NCBI GenBank assembly: GCA_023386315.1
Contig: JAEWJZ010000008.1
Span: forward strand, 124,001 to 188,000
Direction: 5' to 3'
Source: Bacillota bacterium
GTDB lineage: Bacteria > Bacillota > Clostridia > Lachnospirales > Lachnospiraceae
Length of the DNA stretch: 64,000 nucleotides
The translations under genes and the position numbers were made by a program. Of this stretch, positions 54,397 to 62,817 are shown one piece after another. A model generated the notes under the pieces. That model was not told where the DNA came from and made no database searches. It saw only the letters and a program-made list of their open reading frames with translations. The number at the start of each line of letters is the position of its first letter. Within the stretch, counting starts at the first letter, position 1.

Positions 54397-55875
54397 CTAT
54401 TTTTTCCATATCAAACTGATATAATCTTCGTAAACCACGACTGTTTCCAGATAAGAAAATGCCACCGCCCGTTTATCTTCTTTATTTAACTGGGAAAAAA
54501 TAATTTTTTGCAGAAATTCAGATTTCCTGACCATTTTTCCTTTCTCCTCTAATAATTTTTCTTTCGTCTGCGTCAGTTCTTCCAACTCTTTATTAATATA
54601 ATCGATAGTTAGTGAACTGACCGTTTTCGTCTTAAGAACCTGCATTAAATTAGTAATAGCTTCATCAATCCGGATCAGTTCCAGCTCCAGATCATTGGTC
54701 TCATTCACATTTTCAATCGGAGTTGGTTTGCAGCTGTCAAGAAGCTTTTCCAATTCTATCTCTACAGAACCCTCAATCTGTTCAATCCTCATCTGCGGTT
54801 TTAAATTACAATCCAGAAAATCCTTTCCGCGGCATCTTAAAGTCCGGACTATTTCTCCATCTGATTTGCGCTTGTATTTCCGAACCATAACTGCCCTCCC
54901 ACAGTCACCGCATTTGATCAGTCCCGTCAGCCAGCTGTTGCGCGGACCATCATTTGAGGCCACTTTCTCGTTTGTATCCAGTTTTTTCTGACAACGGAGC
55001 CACAACTTAGAATCAATATATCCAGGCCAGTTACCAATGGCAAAGGTAGCCTCCTTTGAATCCAGTGCTCCTTTTGTCACTGCTCCCTTTTTCCCCACCA
55101 GCATACCGCCATGCTTCCCGTTAAAATCTTTCAGTGGATTTATAATATTTACTCCAAGTTTTTTAAAGTACGAATAGACAGCATGATCACATTTTACGCT
55201 GGCAGGATTTCTAAGCACCCGCCCAATGGAACAGGGGGACCATTTTTCACTGTTTGGTCCCGGACAATGTCTTGCTGTCATCATTCGCCCGATATCTCCC
55301 AGACTGGTAGTTGGATAAGCATAAATCTTCATAATCTCTTCCAGATTCTTTATGTTATCTTCCAGTTTCAGCGAAGAAACTTTTTGTTCTCCATGTGTGA
55401 TTGCTGTATTGCTGTAACCATAGGGAGCGGGACCGCCCGGCCAGCGCCCCAGTTCAATCCTGTCATAATAATTGTCATAAACTCTTTTCGAAATCTGTTC
55501 CCGCTCCATCTGAGCAAACACGGCCATAATAAATATCATTGCTTTTCCTATGGGTGTTGAGGTATCAAAATTTTCCGTAACGGAAATAAACTCTACCTTA
55601 TATTTGCTCATATATTCCCAGGTGTTTGTAAAATCCAGAAGCGAGCGGGTAAAACGGTCAAGCTTGTAAACAAGTATTCTGTTAATCGTACCTTTTTTTA
55701 TATCATTTAACAATTTTAAAAACTCCGGTCTGTGTACCACATCTTTTCCCGAAATACCCCTGTCTATGTATAATCTCGGCTCACCAACTGCAATACTCCT
55801 GGCGAAACTCAGCTGCGTCTCAATGGAGAGACTGTCTTTTTTATCAATTGACTGTCTTGCATAAATCGCATCCAT
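54397..55875 (-). CDS. Large serine recombinase (site-specific integrase)
   Basis: A 492-aa serine recombinase. The resolvase domain (about 1-140) has the nucleophile Ser in YARQSIDKKDSLS and YKLDRFTRSLLDF (Arg/Asp region), then the recombinase domain (about 150-270), a zinc ribbon (KCGDCGRAVMVRKY with CRGKDFLDCN, about 310-345) and a C-terminal coiled coil (about 380-450). Such enzymes integrate and excise phages and conjugative elements without host factors, with direction set by a partner. The ribosome site is poor, so the exact start is uncertain. With an SSB and surface protein behind it, it belongs to an element. Confidence 0.93.
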   Translation of the reverse strand: MDAIYARQSIDKKDSLSIETQLSFARSIAVGEPRLYIDRGISGKDVVHRPEFLKLLNDIKKGTINRILVYKLDRFTRSLLDFTNTWEYMSKYKVEFISVTENFDTSTPIGKAMIFIMAVFAQMEREQISKRVYDNYYDRIELGRWPGGPAPYGYSNTAITHGEQKVSSLKLEDNIKNLEEIMKIYAYPTTSLGDIGRMMTARHCPGPNSEKWSPCSIGRVLRNPASVKCDHAVYSYFKKLGVNIINPLKDFNGKHGGMLVGKKGAVTKGALDSKEATFAIGNWPGYIDSKLWLRCQKKLDTNEKVASNDGPRNSWLTGLIKCGDCGRAVMVRKYKRKSDGEIVRTLRCRGKDFLDCNLKPQMRIEQIEGSVEIELEKLLDSCKPTPIENVNETNDLELELIRIDEAITNLMQVLKTKTVSSLTIDYINKELEELTQTKEKLLEEKGKMVRKSEFLQKIIFSQLNKEDKRAVAFSYLETVVVYEDYISLIWKK

Positions 55876-55884
55876 ATGGCTTAA

Positions 55885-56079
55885 TTAATTTCCCTTCTTT
55901 TCATCAACCGTCTGTTCTTTTTCCATGAGAAAACAATTCTTTTCAGATTGTGATTTATGATAAAAAATTAATTGAAGCTCTTCATATATTTTCTGCACTG
56001 ATTTCTCCCTGTCACGATTACTTTTGTAGATGGGATAAATATTTTCAACTCTCATGCAGTACGATTTCACCTCGTTCAT
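55885..56079 (-). CDS. Small basic protein upstream of recombinase
   Basis: A 64-aa protein, possibly from ATG 56079; a second in-frame ATG eight codons later is also open. It is charged, YPIYKSNRDREKSVQKIYEE with ENCFLMEKEQT-like end, no domain recognised. Its stop is 9 bases before the recombinase start, so it is cotranscribed and could be the recombination directionality factor, since such factors are small and basic and often lie next to the integrase. This is a guess from position and size. Confidence 0.5.
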   Translation of the reverse strand: MNEVKSYCMRVENIYPIYKSNRDREKSVQKIYEELQLIFYHKSQSEKNCFLMEKEQTVDEKKGN

Positions 56080-56142
56080 GCAATTACTTGTTTCAATATA
56101 TGTCAGCCGACGATAATTAATCCACAGGGACAGGCTTCTTTT

Positions 56143-57225
56143 TCAACGGGAATTTAAGTCAGATTGTGGGGTGGTTTTTGATCTTTTTTTCTTTCTGCAG
56201 AGAATCAGTATCACTATGAACAATATCAGAAATCCAGTCAGTACAATAGTTTTTGTAAGAATGGATCTTAATATCTCCGGAAACCCCTCCCCGGTCTGAC
56301 GTTCATAAACAGCTGTTACAATTTTCTTATAAATCAAATGATCTGTCTGGTTTTCCGCCCCCTCTTCCACATAAGATCCCCGATATACCTTAGCCTGTAC
56401 AGCTGGAAATGTGACCTCCCCTCCATATATACCCCTTATGTTTTTTACCAGCTTCCTCCCACGCGCCTGTGCGGTACGGACCAGATCTCCATTTCGTTCC
56501 TCCGGTTCTCCAGTCCATGCGATACTTGTTATTTCATAATAATCCGTAGGTAGATTCAGATACTTCAAAAATGCTTCTGCATAATCTATAAGAGGCACTC
56601 CATTCGGTATTTCCGTATCTCCCAGTAAATACGATTTTTCGTGATAGCCTGATACCGTTATGGGAAAGGTAAAATCGTAATTCCAGTAATTACTTTCTTC
56701 TGCGTAGGAAACTGCAGGCAATTCAACTATTTGTTCCTGATTTAAGTCTTCATCTCTCACCCGTACCTGTGCCTGCTCAGGCATTTGGTCAATATACTCC
56801 ACCCCCTTATATAAAATAGACGATTCTGTATACTTCGTTTTTTCTTCTGTAGAAATATCTAGAATTTCACCGGCAGTTAAATGATACTTCTTCCCCCTTT
56901 CCTCCAATGTTTCCTGGGGGATATACCCTTCCGGGCTTCCCACAAAAGGGGGGGAATCAATTGTTAAAACACTGTCAGGATAAATTGTCTCCTCATAGTC
57001 TGTCTTCAGGGACATTAACTGATATTTTATTCCATTTTTTTCGATAATCCTCTCAAAATGGCTGCTTCCCTCATCCTCCTTATTTAATGTCCGGAATTCT
57101 TTCTTTATTTCAACTGTTTTTTCTGTACCGTAAGAAACGCTAAAGAATCCCCCTGTAAAAACAAGAGCGGTCAGAAAAGCAGTGTTAAATTTAATTAAAC
57201 GGTAAATCCGGATCATCAAGACCAT
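56143..57225 (-). CDS. Putative cell-surface protein with C-terminal membrane anchor
   Basis: A 360-aa protein with a signal sequence (about 5-34, ends near SVSYG), a large hydrophilic extracellular region rich in Glu/Thr/Tyr, and one C-terminal helix (about 325-348) with a basic tail (CRKKKRSKTT). No domain is recognised; segments such as KYHLTAGEILDIS and YWNYDFTFPITVSGYHE look beta-rich. Overlaps the 3' end of the ssb gene by 35 bases (26 if ATG 57216 is used), so it is translated with it. Similar anchored proteins are common on conjugative elements, but nothing further can be claimed. Confidence 0.62.
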   Translation of the reverse strand: MVLMIRIYRLIKFNTAFLTALVFTGGFFSVSYGTEKTVEIKKEFRTLNKEDEGSSHFERIIEKNGIKYQLMSLKTDYEETIYPDSVLTIDSPPFVGSPEGYIPQETLEERGKKYHLTAGEILDISTEEKTKYTESSILYKGVEYIDQMPEQAQVRVRDEDLNQEQIVELPAVSYAEESNYWNYDFTFPITVSGYHEKSYLLGDTEIPNGVPLIDYAEAFLKYLNLPTDYYEITSIAWTGEPEERNGDLVRTAQARGRKLVKNIRGIYGGEVTFPAVQAKVYRGSYVEEGAENQTDHLIYKKIVTAVYERQTGEGFPEILRSILTKTIVLTGFLILFIVILILCRKKKRSKTTPQSDLNSR

Positions 57226-57634
57226 CAGGGATATTCATAAACCCATCTCCTATTGCGCTGGTAGGTTCCTGTCTAGAAACCGCCTGATTTCCTCCAGCAG
57301 ACATGTTCTTACTGTCAGCAAACTCCTGTTCATCAACAATGACCTCAAAAGTATATATCTTAACTCCGTCTTTATTTATGTAGCTGCCTGTTTGAATTCT
57401 TCCAGTAACCAATACTCTCATTCCCTGATGAAAGTATTTTTCTGCAAACTCTCCTGTCTTATCAAACGAAACACAATTAATAAAATCAGCGGTTGGCTCA
57501 TTGCTGTCCTGATTTTTTCGCCCTCTGCGATCAACGGCAAGTGTATATCTGGCAATCGCCATTGTGCGTTCTCCTTGCGAATATCTCACTTCCGGATCTC
57601 TGGTTAATCTTCCCATTAAAATTACTCGATTCAT
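57191..57634 (-). CDS. ssb: Single-stranded DNA-binding protein
   Basis: A 147-aa SSB with the OB-fold start MNRVILMGRLTRDPEVRY, DFINCVSFDKTGEFAEKYFHQG and VTGRIQTGSYIN, a short linker and the acidic tail DDPDLPFN that recruits partners. The tail is the usual DDDIPF motif with slight change. Start at ATG 57634 has GGAGG 5 bases upstream; the ATG at 57646 lies upstream of that site. It is not beside rpsF/rpsR, the chromosomal ssb position, and sits next to a serine recombinase, so it is most likely the element-borne copy used during transfer. Confidence 0.92.
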   Translation of the reverse strand: MNRVILMGRLTRDPEVRYSQGERTMAIARYTLAVDRRGRKNQDSNEPTADFINCVSFDKTGEFAEKYFHQGMRVLVTGRIQTGSYINKDGVKIYTFEVIVDEQEFADSKNMSAGGNQAVSRQEPTSAIGDGFMNIPDGLDDPDLPFN

Positions 57635-57705
57635 ATTTTCCTCCATTCTTCCTCTGTCCGGATTGGACAGAGGAGCGATTATTGTTTATTTACTGTATAA
57701 TTACA

Positions 57706-57867
57706 TTACTTCTGCAATGATTCTTTGACTTTATGACCACCGTCTTTCCCCTTTTTCTGCTTTGACCTTAAAACAACAACACAGAATAGAAGTGTCACAC
57801 CCAAAACTACAGCTGATGCATATATAAAACCAAGAATTAAATACGGAACCAACATGATGATCAACAT
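57706..57867 (-). CDS. 53-residue membrane protein
   Basis: A short gene below the usual calling threshold. It starts at ATG 57867 with AAGGA 9 bases upstream and reads to a stop at 57706. The first 34 residues form a long hydrophobic segment (LVPYLILGFIYASAVVLG and VTLLFCVVV), followed by a basic tail (RSKQKKGKDGGHK). It belongs to the operon with ssb 71 bases downstream. Resembles small single-pass or re-entrant proteins of mobile elements; function unknown. Confidence 0.58.
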   Translation of the reverse strand: MLIIMLVPYLILGFIYASAVVLGVTLLFCVVVLRSKQKKGKDGGHKVKESLQK

Positions 57868-57870
57868 TGT

Positions 57871-57967
57871 TTATCGTCCTTCCCGATAGTTCTGCCAAAC
57901 AGGCAGCTGCATGCCTGCATCGGCTGCCCATTTTGTTAATTGTTCCTGCTCAAATCATCTCCTTCAT
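57871..57967 (-). pseudogene. Possible frameshifted 31-residue gene
   Basis: ATG 57967 opens a five-codon reading (MKEMI) that stops at once; removing one base from the adjoining T triplet gives 31 codons continuing EQEQLTKWAADAGMQLPVWQ and ending at a stop 3 bases before the next ATG. Codon use and the tight junction look coding. It could be a broken gene or a sequencing slip. Confidence 0.3.
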
Positions 57968-58341
57968 TTCGTTGATTGACCGATACCTCCTCTCAAAAAT
58001 GCAGCAAATTATATTTGATTATTACTCGTACATATACTGCAATACTAGGGAATAAAAGAAATAGAATACATAAAGAAAATGGGAAAGAGTCACCATTTAG
58101 AATAAGAGAAATCTCCTGATATTAATAAAGAATATCTCATGTAAAGCCTGAAATTGTGGAAAATAAGCTGAATAAACGATTATTACTACAAGATAATATA
58201 AAAAATAAGAAAATGAGTAAAGGGAAAAAATTTAAATAATTTAGAATGTGAAACAGATAATGCATATCATAGAAATGAATTTAGATTTAAGCAATATCAT
58301 CTTATCAGATAAATTACATTTAGTAAAGACCTATCATCAAA
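57968..58341. other. AT-rich gap between element genes and dha operon
   Basis: About 370 bases, very AT-rich, without a credible gene or repeat. The left edge of the integrated element probably falls in here, but no attachment core can be identified without comparing genomes. Confidence 0.5.
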
Positions 58342-58383
58342 AAACCGCTGTTAGTAAGTAATTATCCCTACTAACAGCGGTTT
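58342..58383 (-). terminator. Terminator of the dha operon
   Basis: A 15-bp perfect stem (58342-58356 with 58369-58383) lies 14 bases past the dhaL stop; on the minus strand it exits into TTTTTTGATG. No dhaM follows inside the operon. Confidence 0.82.
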
Positions 58384-58397
58384 CTTTGTTTTAGAAT

Positions 58398-59015
58398 CTA
58401 TTTTTCTGCAACTGCCCTCATGATCAGAGCCCCCACAGCTGCTCCCGGATCCTTTAAAGAGCGGGATGCTTCCCCTCTCGTGGCTGCTCTTCCGTGAACC
58501 GCAACCATGGTCGTGGTATTTACAAAACCCGTCCACGCGGCACTGGCCGCCTCCTGTAGGGCCATCTCAAGAGAAATACCAGCATCTAAGCCAGCCGCAA
58601 GCGCGTCTATTCCAGGCTGAAAACCATCCAGAAAAGTTTTTTCACCTAATTCAGCCTTACCAAGGCCAGCAACCCCCTCCTTATAAGCTTGAAATAGAGA
58701 AACAACATCATTATCAGTGAGTTCCGTTTTTCCCTTTAAGACTTTTCCCGCACGCATAAGACCTGCAGCCATCAATGTCCCCATGGTGGAAGGGACCTTA
58801 TTACCCATGGCCTTTCCTGCCTTATAAAGCAGTTTTCCCAGATCGGGTTCCATACCATCGGATACCGAATCATAGGCAGACCGGAATCCGTCGGACATGG
58901 TTAATCCCAAGTCACTGTCCCCTACTACACTGTCAAGTTCAATGAGATAATCCCGGTTTTCCTCCATTATTTTGCTGATCCTGCCAAGCATGGCAATCAG
59001 TTCCTTCTGATTCAT
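58398..59015 (-). CDS. dhaL: DhaL-family dihydroxyacetone kinase subunit (nucleotide-binding)
   Basis: A 205-aa all-helical subunit that holds ADP/ATP-Mg. Signatures: LDSVVGDSDLGLTMSDGFRS (about 31-50; the Asp residues bind Mg), STMGTLMAAGLMRAG near 80, and the aromatic-poor end of the family. Start at ATG 59015 with GGAG 6 bases upstream and one base after dhaK; the reading from 59090 overlaps dhaK. Split DhaK/DhaL normally need DhaM and PEP; DhaM is not here, so the phosphate donor is open. Confidence 0.9.
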   Translation of the reverse strand: MNQKELIAMLGRISKIMEENRDYLIELDSVVGDSDLGLTMSDGFRSAYDSVSDGMEPDLGKLLYKAGKAMGNKVPSTMGTLMAAGLMRAGKVLKGKTELTDNDVVSLFQAYKEGVAGLGKAELGEKTFLDGFQPGIDALAAGLDAGISLEMALQEAASAAWTGFVNTTTMVAVHGRAATRGEASRSLKDPGAAVGALIMRAVAEK

Positions 59016-59016
59016 C

Positions 59017-60036
59017 TTATTCTCCATTCCGTTCCTGTTTGAAAAATGGTGTATCTGCCGGGGCATCCAGATAAACTTTAAGTTCCTCATCCAGCTTTAA
59101 TAGGGAAATAGACAGACCTGCCATTTCGATAGAGGTGACATATTCCCCCACATAACAGCGATGTACCCGGATATTCTTTTCTTTTAATATCTGATGAACC
59201 TTTCTTGCAACAATATACTGCTCATCAAGAGGTGTTGCTCCCAGCCCATTAACAAGAACCGCCGTCTCATCCCCTGGTTTATAGGAAATATCTTTCAGAA
59301 TTTTATCAACCATTTCTTCTGCAATCTGATCCGCTGATTCCATCTTTCCCCGTCGGATTCCCGGTTCCCCATGAATTCCCATGCCGACTTCCATCTCGTC
59401 CTCAGCAATCTCAAATCCTGGATGACCGACTCTTGGTACCGTACAGGGTGTCAGTGCCACTCCCATAGTCCTTACATTTGAGGCTGTCTTTTCTGCAATC
59501 CGCTTTACCTCCGAAAGATCTTTTCCTGTGACCGCCGCTGCTCCTGCGCATTTATATACGAAAAAAATACCGGCAACTCCTCTTCTGGTATTCTTCCCTC
59601 CATCTTTCGCCGGAGGAGAGGCAACATCTTCGCCTGCTACCACCTGCTCCACCCGGATTCCTTCTTCCATGTCCGCCATCTCAGCAGCCATATCAAAATT
59701 GAAAATATCCCCGTTATAATTCCCATAAATGTAAAGAACTCCTGCCCCTGAATCAATACGCTTTGTCACTTCCAGCATCTGATCGGCGCTTGGCGACTGA
59801 AACACATCACCTACGCAGCAGCCATCTAACATTCCCTTGCCTACGTAGCCTAAAAACAGCGGAAGATGACCGGATCCTCCTCCAGTGGCAATTCCAACTT
59901 TCCCTGCCGCCTTTTTGGTCGTTACCAGACAGCGCAGATCATTTCCTGTAAAGGTAAGTTGATCTGGATGTGTCAGGTAGATTCCTTCCAGCATTTCATT
60001 TACATAATTTTCCGGATCATTCATTAACTTTTTCAT
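59017..60036 (-). CDS. dhaK: DhaK-family dihydroxyacetone kinase subunit (substrate-binding)
   Basis: A 339-aa subunit that binds its ketose covalently through a histidine. Visible: MKKLMNDPENYVNEMLEG start, GGGSGHLPLFLGYVGKGMLD (about 52-71), YGNYNGDIFNFD near 104, and GMGIHGEPGIRR near 219 with the substrate-binding His. Family members phosphorylate dihydroxyacetone, erythrulose or related short ketoses to feed glycolysis. Followed at once by dhaL. Preceded by an iron-type alcohol dehydrogenase gene 14 bases away, which could produce or consume the ketose. Confidence 0.9.
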   Translation of the reverse strand: MKKLMNDPENYVNEMLEGIYLTHPDQLTFTGNDLRCLVTTKKAAGKVGIATGGGSGHLPLFLGYVGKGMLDGCCVGDVFQSPSADQMLEVTKRIDSGAGVLYIYGNYNGDIFNFDMAAEMADMEEGIRVEQVVAGEDVASPPAKDGGKNTRRGVAGIFFVYKCAGAAAVTGKDLSEVKRIAEKTASNVRTMGVALTPCTVPRVGHPGFEIAEDEMEVGMGIHGEPGIRRGKMESADQIAEEMVDKILKDISYKPGDETAVLVNGLGATPLDEQYIVARKVHQILKEKNIRVHRCYVGEYVTSIEMAGLSISLLKLDEELKVYLDAPADTPFFKQERNGE

Positions 60037-60050
60037 TCTACCACCCTCTC

Positions 60051-61229
60051 CTATTTTGATGAAATCCCATAATAAGCTTTTTGATATACCCCAATGATCT
60101 CTTCTTTTTCAGGTTTAAACGGATTGTCTTCCATACAGGCATCAACCATCGCACTTTCCGCCAGATCCCCAAAAGCACGGTAATCCACAGGAAGCTCACT
60201 TAAACATTCTGCCAGTCCGATTCTTTTTGACAGTTTTCTGATCCGGAAAACCGCCTCCCTTACTGCCTGTTCCCCTGACATAGCCTCGGCTCCCTCTATG
60301 CCCAGGCCTTTTGCCACTTTTATATAACGCTCTGCAATGTTTTTTTTACTTCCATTGAATTCCATTACATAAGGCAATAAAATTGCATTGCAGACACCAT
60401 GAGGAAGATTGAAACGTCCCCCAAGGGAATGCGCCATGGCATGAACCATCCCAAGACCAGCATTGGAAAAAGCCATTCCCGCGCTGTATTCTGCATAAGC
60501 CATCATTTCTCTGGCAGTCTCATTTCCTCCGTCCTCCACCGCTTCCGAAAGATATCGGCTGATCACCCCGATTGCCCAAAGGGCATCTTTATCGGTAAAC
60601 GGAGTGCACCGCTTTGAAACTGCTGCCTCAATAGCATGAGTCATAGCATCCATTCCAGTTGATGCAGTCAGATTTTTGGGCATACTCATCATAAAATCAA
60701 TATCATTGACAGCAATGCTCACCATACAATTGGTATCCACCATACACATCTTTGTATGCTTGTCCGGATTGGTCACAATATAAAATGATGTGACCTCTGA
60801 ACCGGTTCCCGCAGTTGTATTTACTGCCACAACGGGTATTCCAGGTCTGTCAGACTGATTAATTCCCTCATAATCTTCAATCCGGCCTCCGTTTTCCAGT
60901 ACAATGCTGACTGCCTTTGCCGTGTCAATCGCAGATCCGCCGCCAACTGCAGTCAGAAAATCAACGTTTAAAGCTTTCGCCGCTTCCAGGCATTCATTAA
61001 TCACTGCCACTGCAGGATTCGGCTGTACCAGATAGTAGACAGCATATTCAATTCCCGCTTCCAGCAAAAACAAACCCACTTTATCCGCTGCTCCGCTCTT
61101 ATACAGAAACTGGTCCGTAACAATGAGCCCCCGTTTCAACCCTCTCTTTTTAAGTTCCGCAGGCAGCATACCAATGGATCCCCTTCCAAAAAAACTGGCA
61201 GCCACTGCATTCACTCTTAAAAGCCCCAT
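60051..61229 (-). CDS. Iron-containing (group III) alcohol dehydrogenase
   Basis: A 392-aa Fe-ADH of the lactaldehyde reductase/1,3-propanediol dehydrogenase type. NAD motif GGGSAIDTAKAV (about 96-107), metal ligands in STGMDAMTHAIEA (Asp, His; about 190) and GMVHAMAHSLGGRFNLPHGV (two His; about 256-275). It oxidises or reduces short alcohols such as glycerol, propanediol or lactaldehyde with NAD(H). In an operon with DhaK/L and a CoA-transferase-like pair, a glycerol or short polyol route is likely; the substrate is not proved. Confidence 0.88.
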   Translation of the reverse strand: MGLLRVNAVAASFFGRGSIGMLPAELKKRGLKRGLIVTDQFLYKSGAADKVGLFLLEAGIEYAVYYLVQPNPAVAVINECLEAAKALNVDFLTAVGGGSAIDTAKAVSIVLENGGRIEDYEGINQSDRPGIPVVAVNTTAGTGSEVTSFYIVTNPDKHTKMCMVDTNCMVSIAVNDIDFMMSMPKNLTASTGMDAMTHAIEAAVSKRCTPFTDKDALWAIGVISRYLSEAVEDGGNETAREMMAYAEYSAGMAFSNAGLGMVHAMAHSLGGRFNLPHGVCNAILLPYVMEFNGSKKNIAERYIKVAKGLGIEGAEAMSGEQAVREAVFRIRKLSKRIGLAECLSELPVDYRAFGDLAESAMVDACMEDNPFKPEKEEIIGVYQKAYYGISSK

Positions 61230-61241
61230 AGTAAATTCTCC

Positions 61242-61967
61242 CTAAAATTCTATATTTCTGAAATCACCCGGATCGATCCGTTTTAACACAGAAAGCTCAG
61301 TCTTTGTGGGAGACGGGGTGATTGCAATTCGTGAATATTTAACAGGAAATCCGGTGTTATCCTGAACTTCCTTAAGAGTTGATGTTTCATGTATGGTATC
61401 CAGAACCAGTTCTCCATTTTCCATTTTAAAAATGCAAAGAGGAGTTACAATCCTGTCTACATTCCCTTTTGTTGTAATGAAATCCACCTGGTTTACAAAC
61501 GTCCGTTTATCATGCTTCGTTCTCCAGATAACAGCCCTCTTTGCAGTGGGTATCAAAACTGCACTTCCTGCACCGCCTGGAAGCCTTACTTTTGGTTTTT
61601 GGTAACTACCAATTACCGACGCATTCACATTACCCCTGTTATCAAACTGGACACCACTTAAAAATGCCATATCAAGCCCCCCTCTCATGGATAAATCAAA
61701 TACCTCCATAAGGGGAAAACAGGATCTTGCACCTTCTAACAGCTCGCTGCCTGCACTGGTATACTTTTTAAGCTTTCTGGGGGACGGATCAACTCCACCA
61801 GGTATATTCAAATGCACGGTATGGGGAGCATGGAGTTCCTTTGCAAGAAGCACAGCAATCATTGGCATGTGGGAAGATACTCCGTGAAACACTTTATCTC
61901 CATCCTGAATCATACGGGCCATTGCACACACCATAATGTCACAGATCCGGTTATCTTTTTCCATCAT
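61242..61967 (-). CDS. CoA-transferase-family beta subunit (GctB/IpdB-like), catalytic Glu not conserved
   Basis: A 241-aa partner of the alpha subunit. The fold of glutaconate CoA-transferase beta subunits is clear: VSSHMPMIAVLLAKELHAP (about 30-48), FLSGVQFDNRGNVNASVIG (about 101-119), and PGGAGSAVLIP near 130. At the position of the catalytic glutamate (in GctB within HIIVESG) this protein reads LNIPGG, so Ile replaces Glu at residue 55. It therefore resembles the IpdAB hydrolase group more than true transferases. Start ATG 61967 with GGGAGG, overlapping the alpha gene by 17 bases; a start at 62180 is not credible. Confidence 0.78.
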   Translation of the reverse strand: MMEKDNRICDIMVCAMARMIQDGDKVFHGVSSHMPMIAVLLAKELHAPHTVHLNIPGGVDPSPRKLKKYTSAGSELLEGARSCFPLMEVFDLSMRGGLDMAFLSGVQFDNRGNVNASVIGSYQKPKVRLPGGAGSAVLIPTAKRAVIWRTKHDKRTFVNQVDFITTKGNVDRIVTPLCIFKMENGELVLDTIHETSTLKEVQDNTGFPVKYSRIAITPSPTKTELSVLKRIDPGDFRNIEF

Positions 61968-62790
61968 TTTTGCCTCCCAAGCCTCTGCGGTCCGCCTTTT
62001 CATATGCCGAAAGATAAACAGCCAGACCATCCTGGTCTTTAATCTCTTTAAATGTAAGAATTCCTTTTGAATCAACATCATAGTTTCCCGCACAAGAACA
62101 GGGCGCAGCACCTTTTGCGGCATGCACAACTCCATGAACCAGAAAATCTGGTATGTCCGCTTTTTTAGTTCCGCTGGCAAACAAAGAACCGGGGACGATA
62201 TGTTCTGCTGTAAGAATCACCCTCTTTGCCGCTCTGGAAAGCAGTACATCCTCAAACAGAGGGCCTGTTATTCTGGCATTGCCGTCTTCATCTGCCTCCT
62301 GAACATGAATTACTGCCACATCCGGACGAATCGCTTTTACTACCGTAACCATTTCATTTGTAAATGGATCCGCTATTCTGGTAAAATAATCATTTTCTTC
62401 AATTAAATCACTGACTGTCAGGCCTTTTACCGGCATAAATCCGATTCCATAGCTGGCCGCCCGAAGTGCGGAAATAACAGTATAGCAGGCATGCTCATTT
62501 CCTTTTACCCGGCCGCTCTCCACTGCCTTTCTGTAATGCATTGCCAGAGAAAACTCACTTTCATAGCTGATAAACCCGGCATCTACACTGGTTACGCATC
62601 CTCCAAGGCACAGCATATCCACATCCATTGCGCCCGCAGTTTTAACCAGCTTCAGATTACGCTTACTCTGACGTACCAGTTCCCTTACAAAAGCCATAGG
62701 CGCGCGGTGAAGTACATTCCCGCCGATCCCAAGAACTGCTCCATTACTGACCAGGGCTGCCGCTTCCTGCATCGATATAATTTTACTCAT
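61951..62790 (-). CDS. CoA-transferase-family alpha subunit (GctA/IpdA-like)
   Basis: A 279-aa subunit with the family layout: GAVLGIGGNVLHRAP (about 17-31), AGFISYESEF, VESGRVKGNEH (Glu near residue 99), and IRPDVAVIHVQEADEDGNAR (about 158-177), then the LFEDVLLSRAAKRVILTAE end. GctA and IpdA share these. In true transferases the alpha subunit lacks the covalent Glu, which is on beta; in IpdAB a Glu on IpdA is needed instead, and Glu99 is a candidate. Overlaps beta by 17 bases. RBS GGGG 6 bases before the ATG. Confidence 0.82.
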   Translation of the reverse strand: MSKIISMQEAAALVSNGAVLGIGGNVLHRAPMAFVRELVRQSKRNLKLVKTAGAMDVDMLCLGGCVTSVDAGFISYESEFSLAMHYRKAVESGRVKGNEHACYTVISALRAASYGIGFMPVKGLTVSDLIEENDYFTRIADPFTNEMVTVVKAIRPDVAVIHVQEADEDGNARITGPLFEDVLLSRAAKRVILTAEHIVPGSLFASGTKKADIPDFLVHGVVHAAKGAAPCSCAGNYDVDSKGILTFKEIKDQDGLAVYLSAYEKADRRGLGGKNDGKR

Positions 62791-62817
62791 GAACTGCCCC
62801 TTTCTCGCCTGCTGTCC

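Noticed and set aside
57731..57931. A 66-residue minus-strand reading across the small membrane-protein gene
   Set aside because: Rich in Cys/His/Ser with no ribosome site and overlapped by the better supported 53-residue frame with AAGGA and a clear membrane segment.
54300..58340. Attachment-site repeats of the integrated element
   Set aside because: I could not find a convincing pair of direct repeats at the likely borders; serine integrases need only very short cores, so none is reported.
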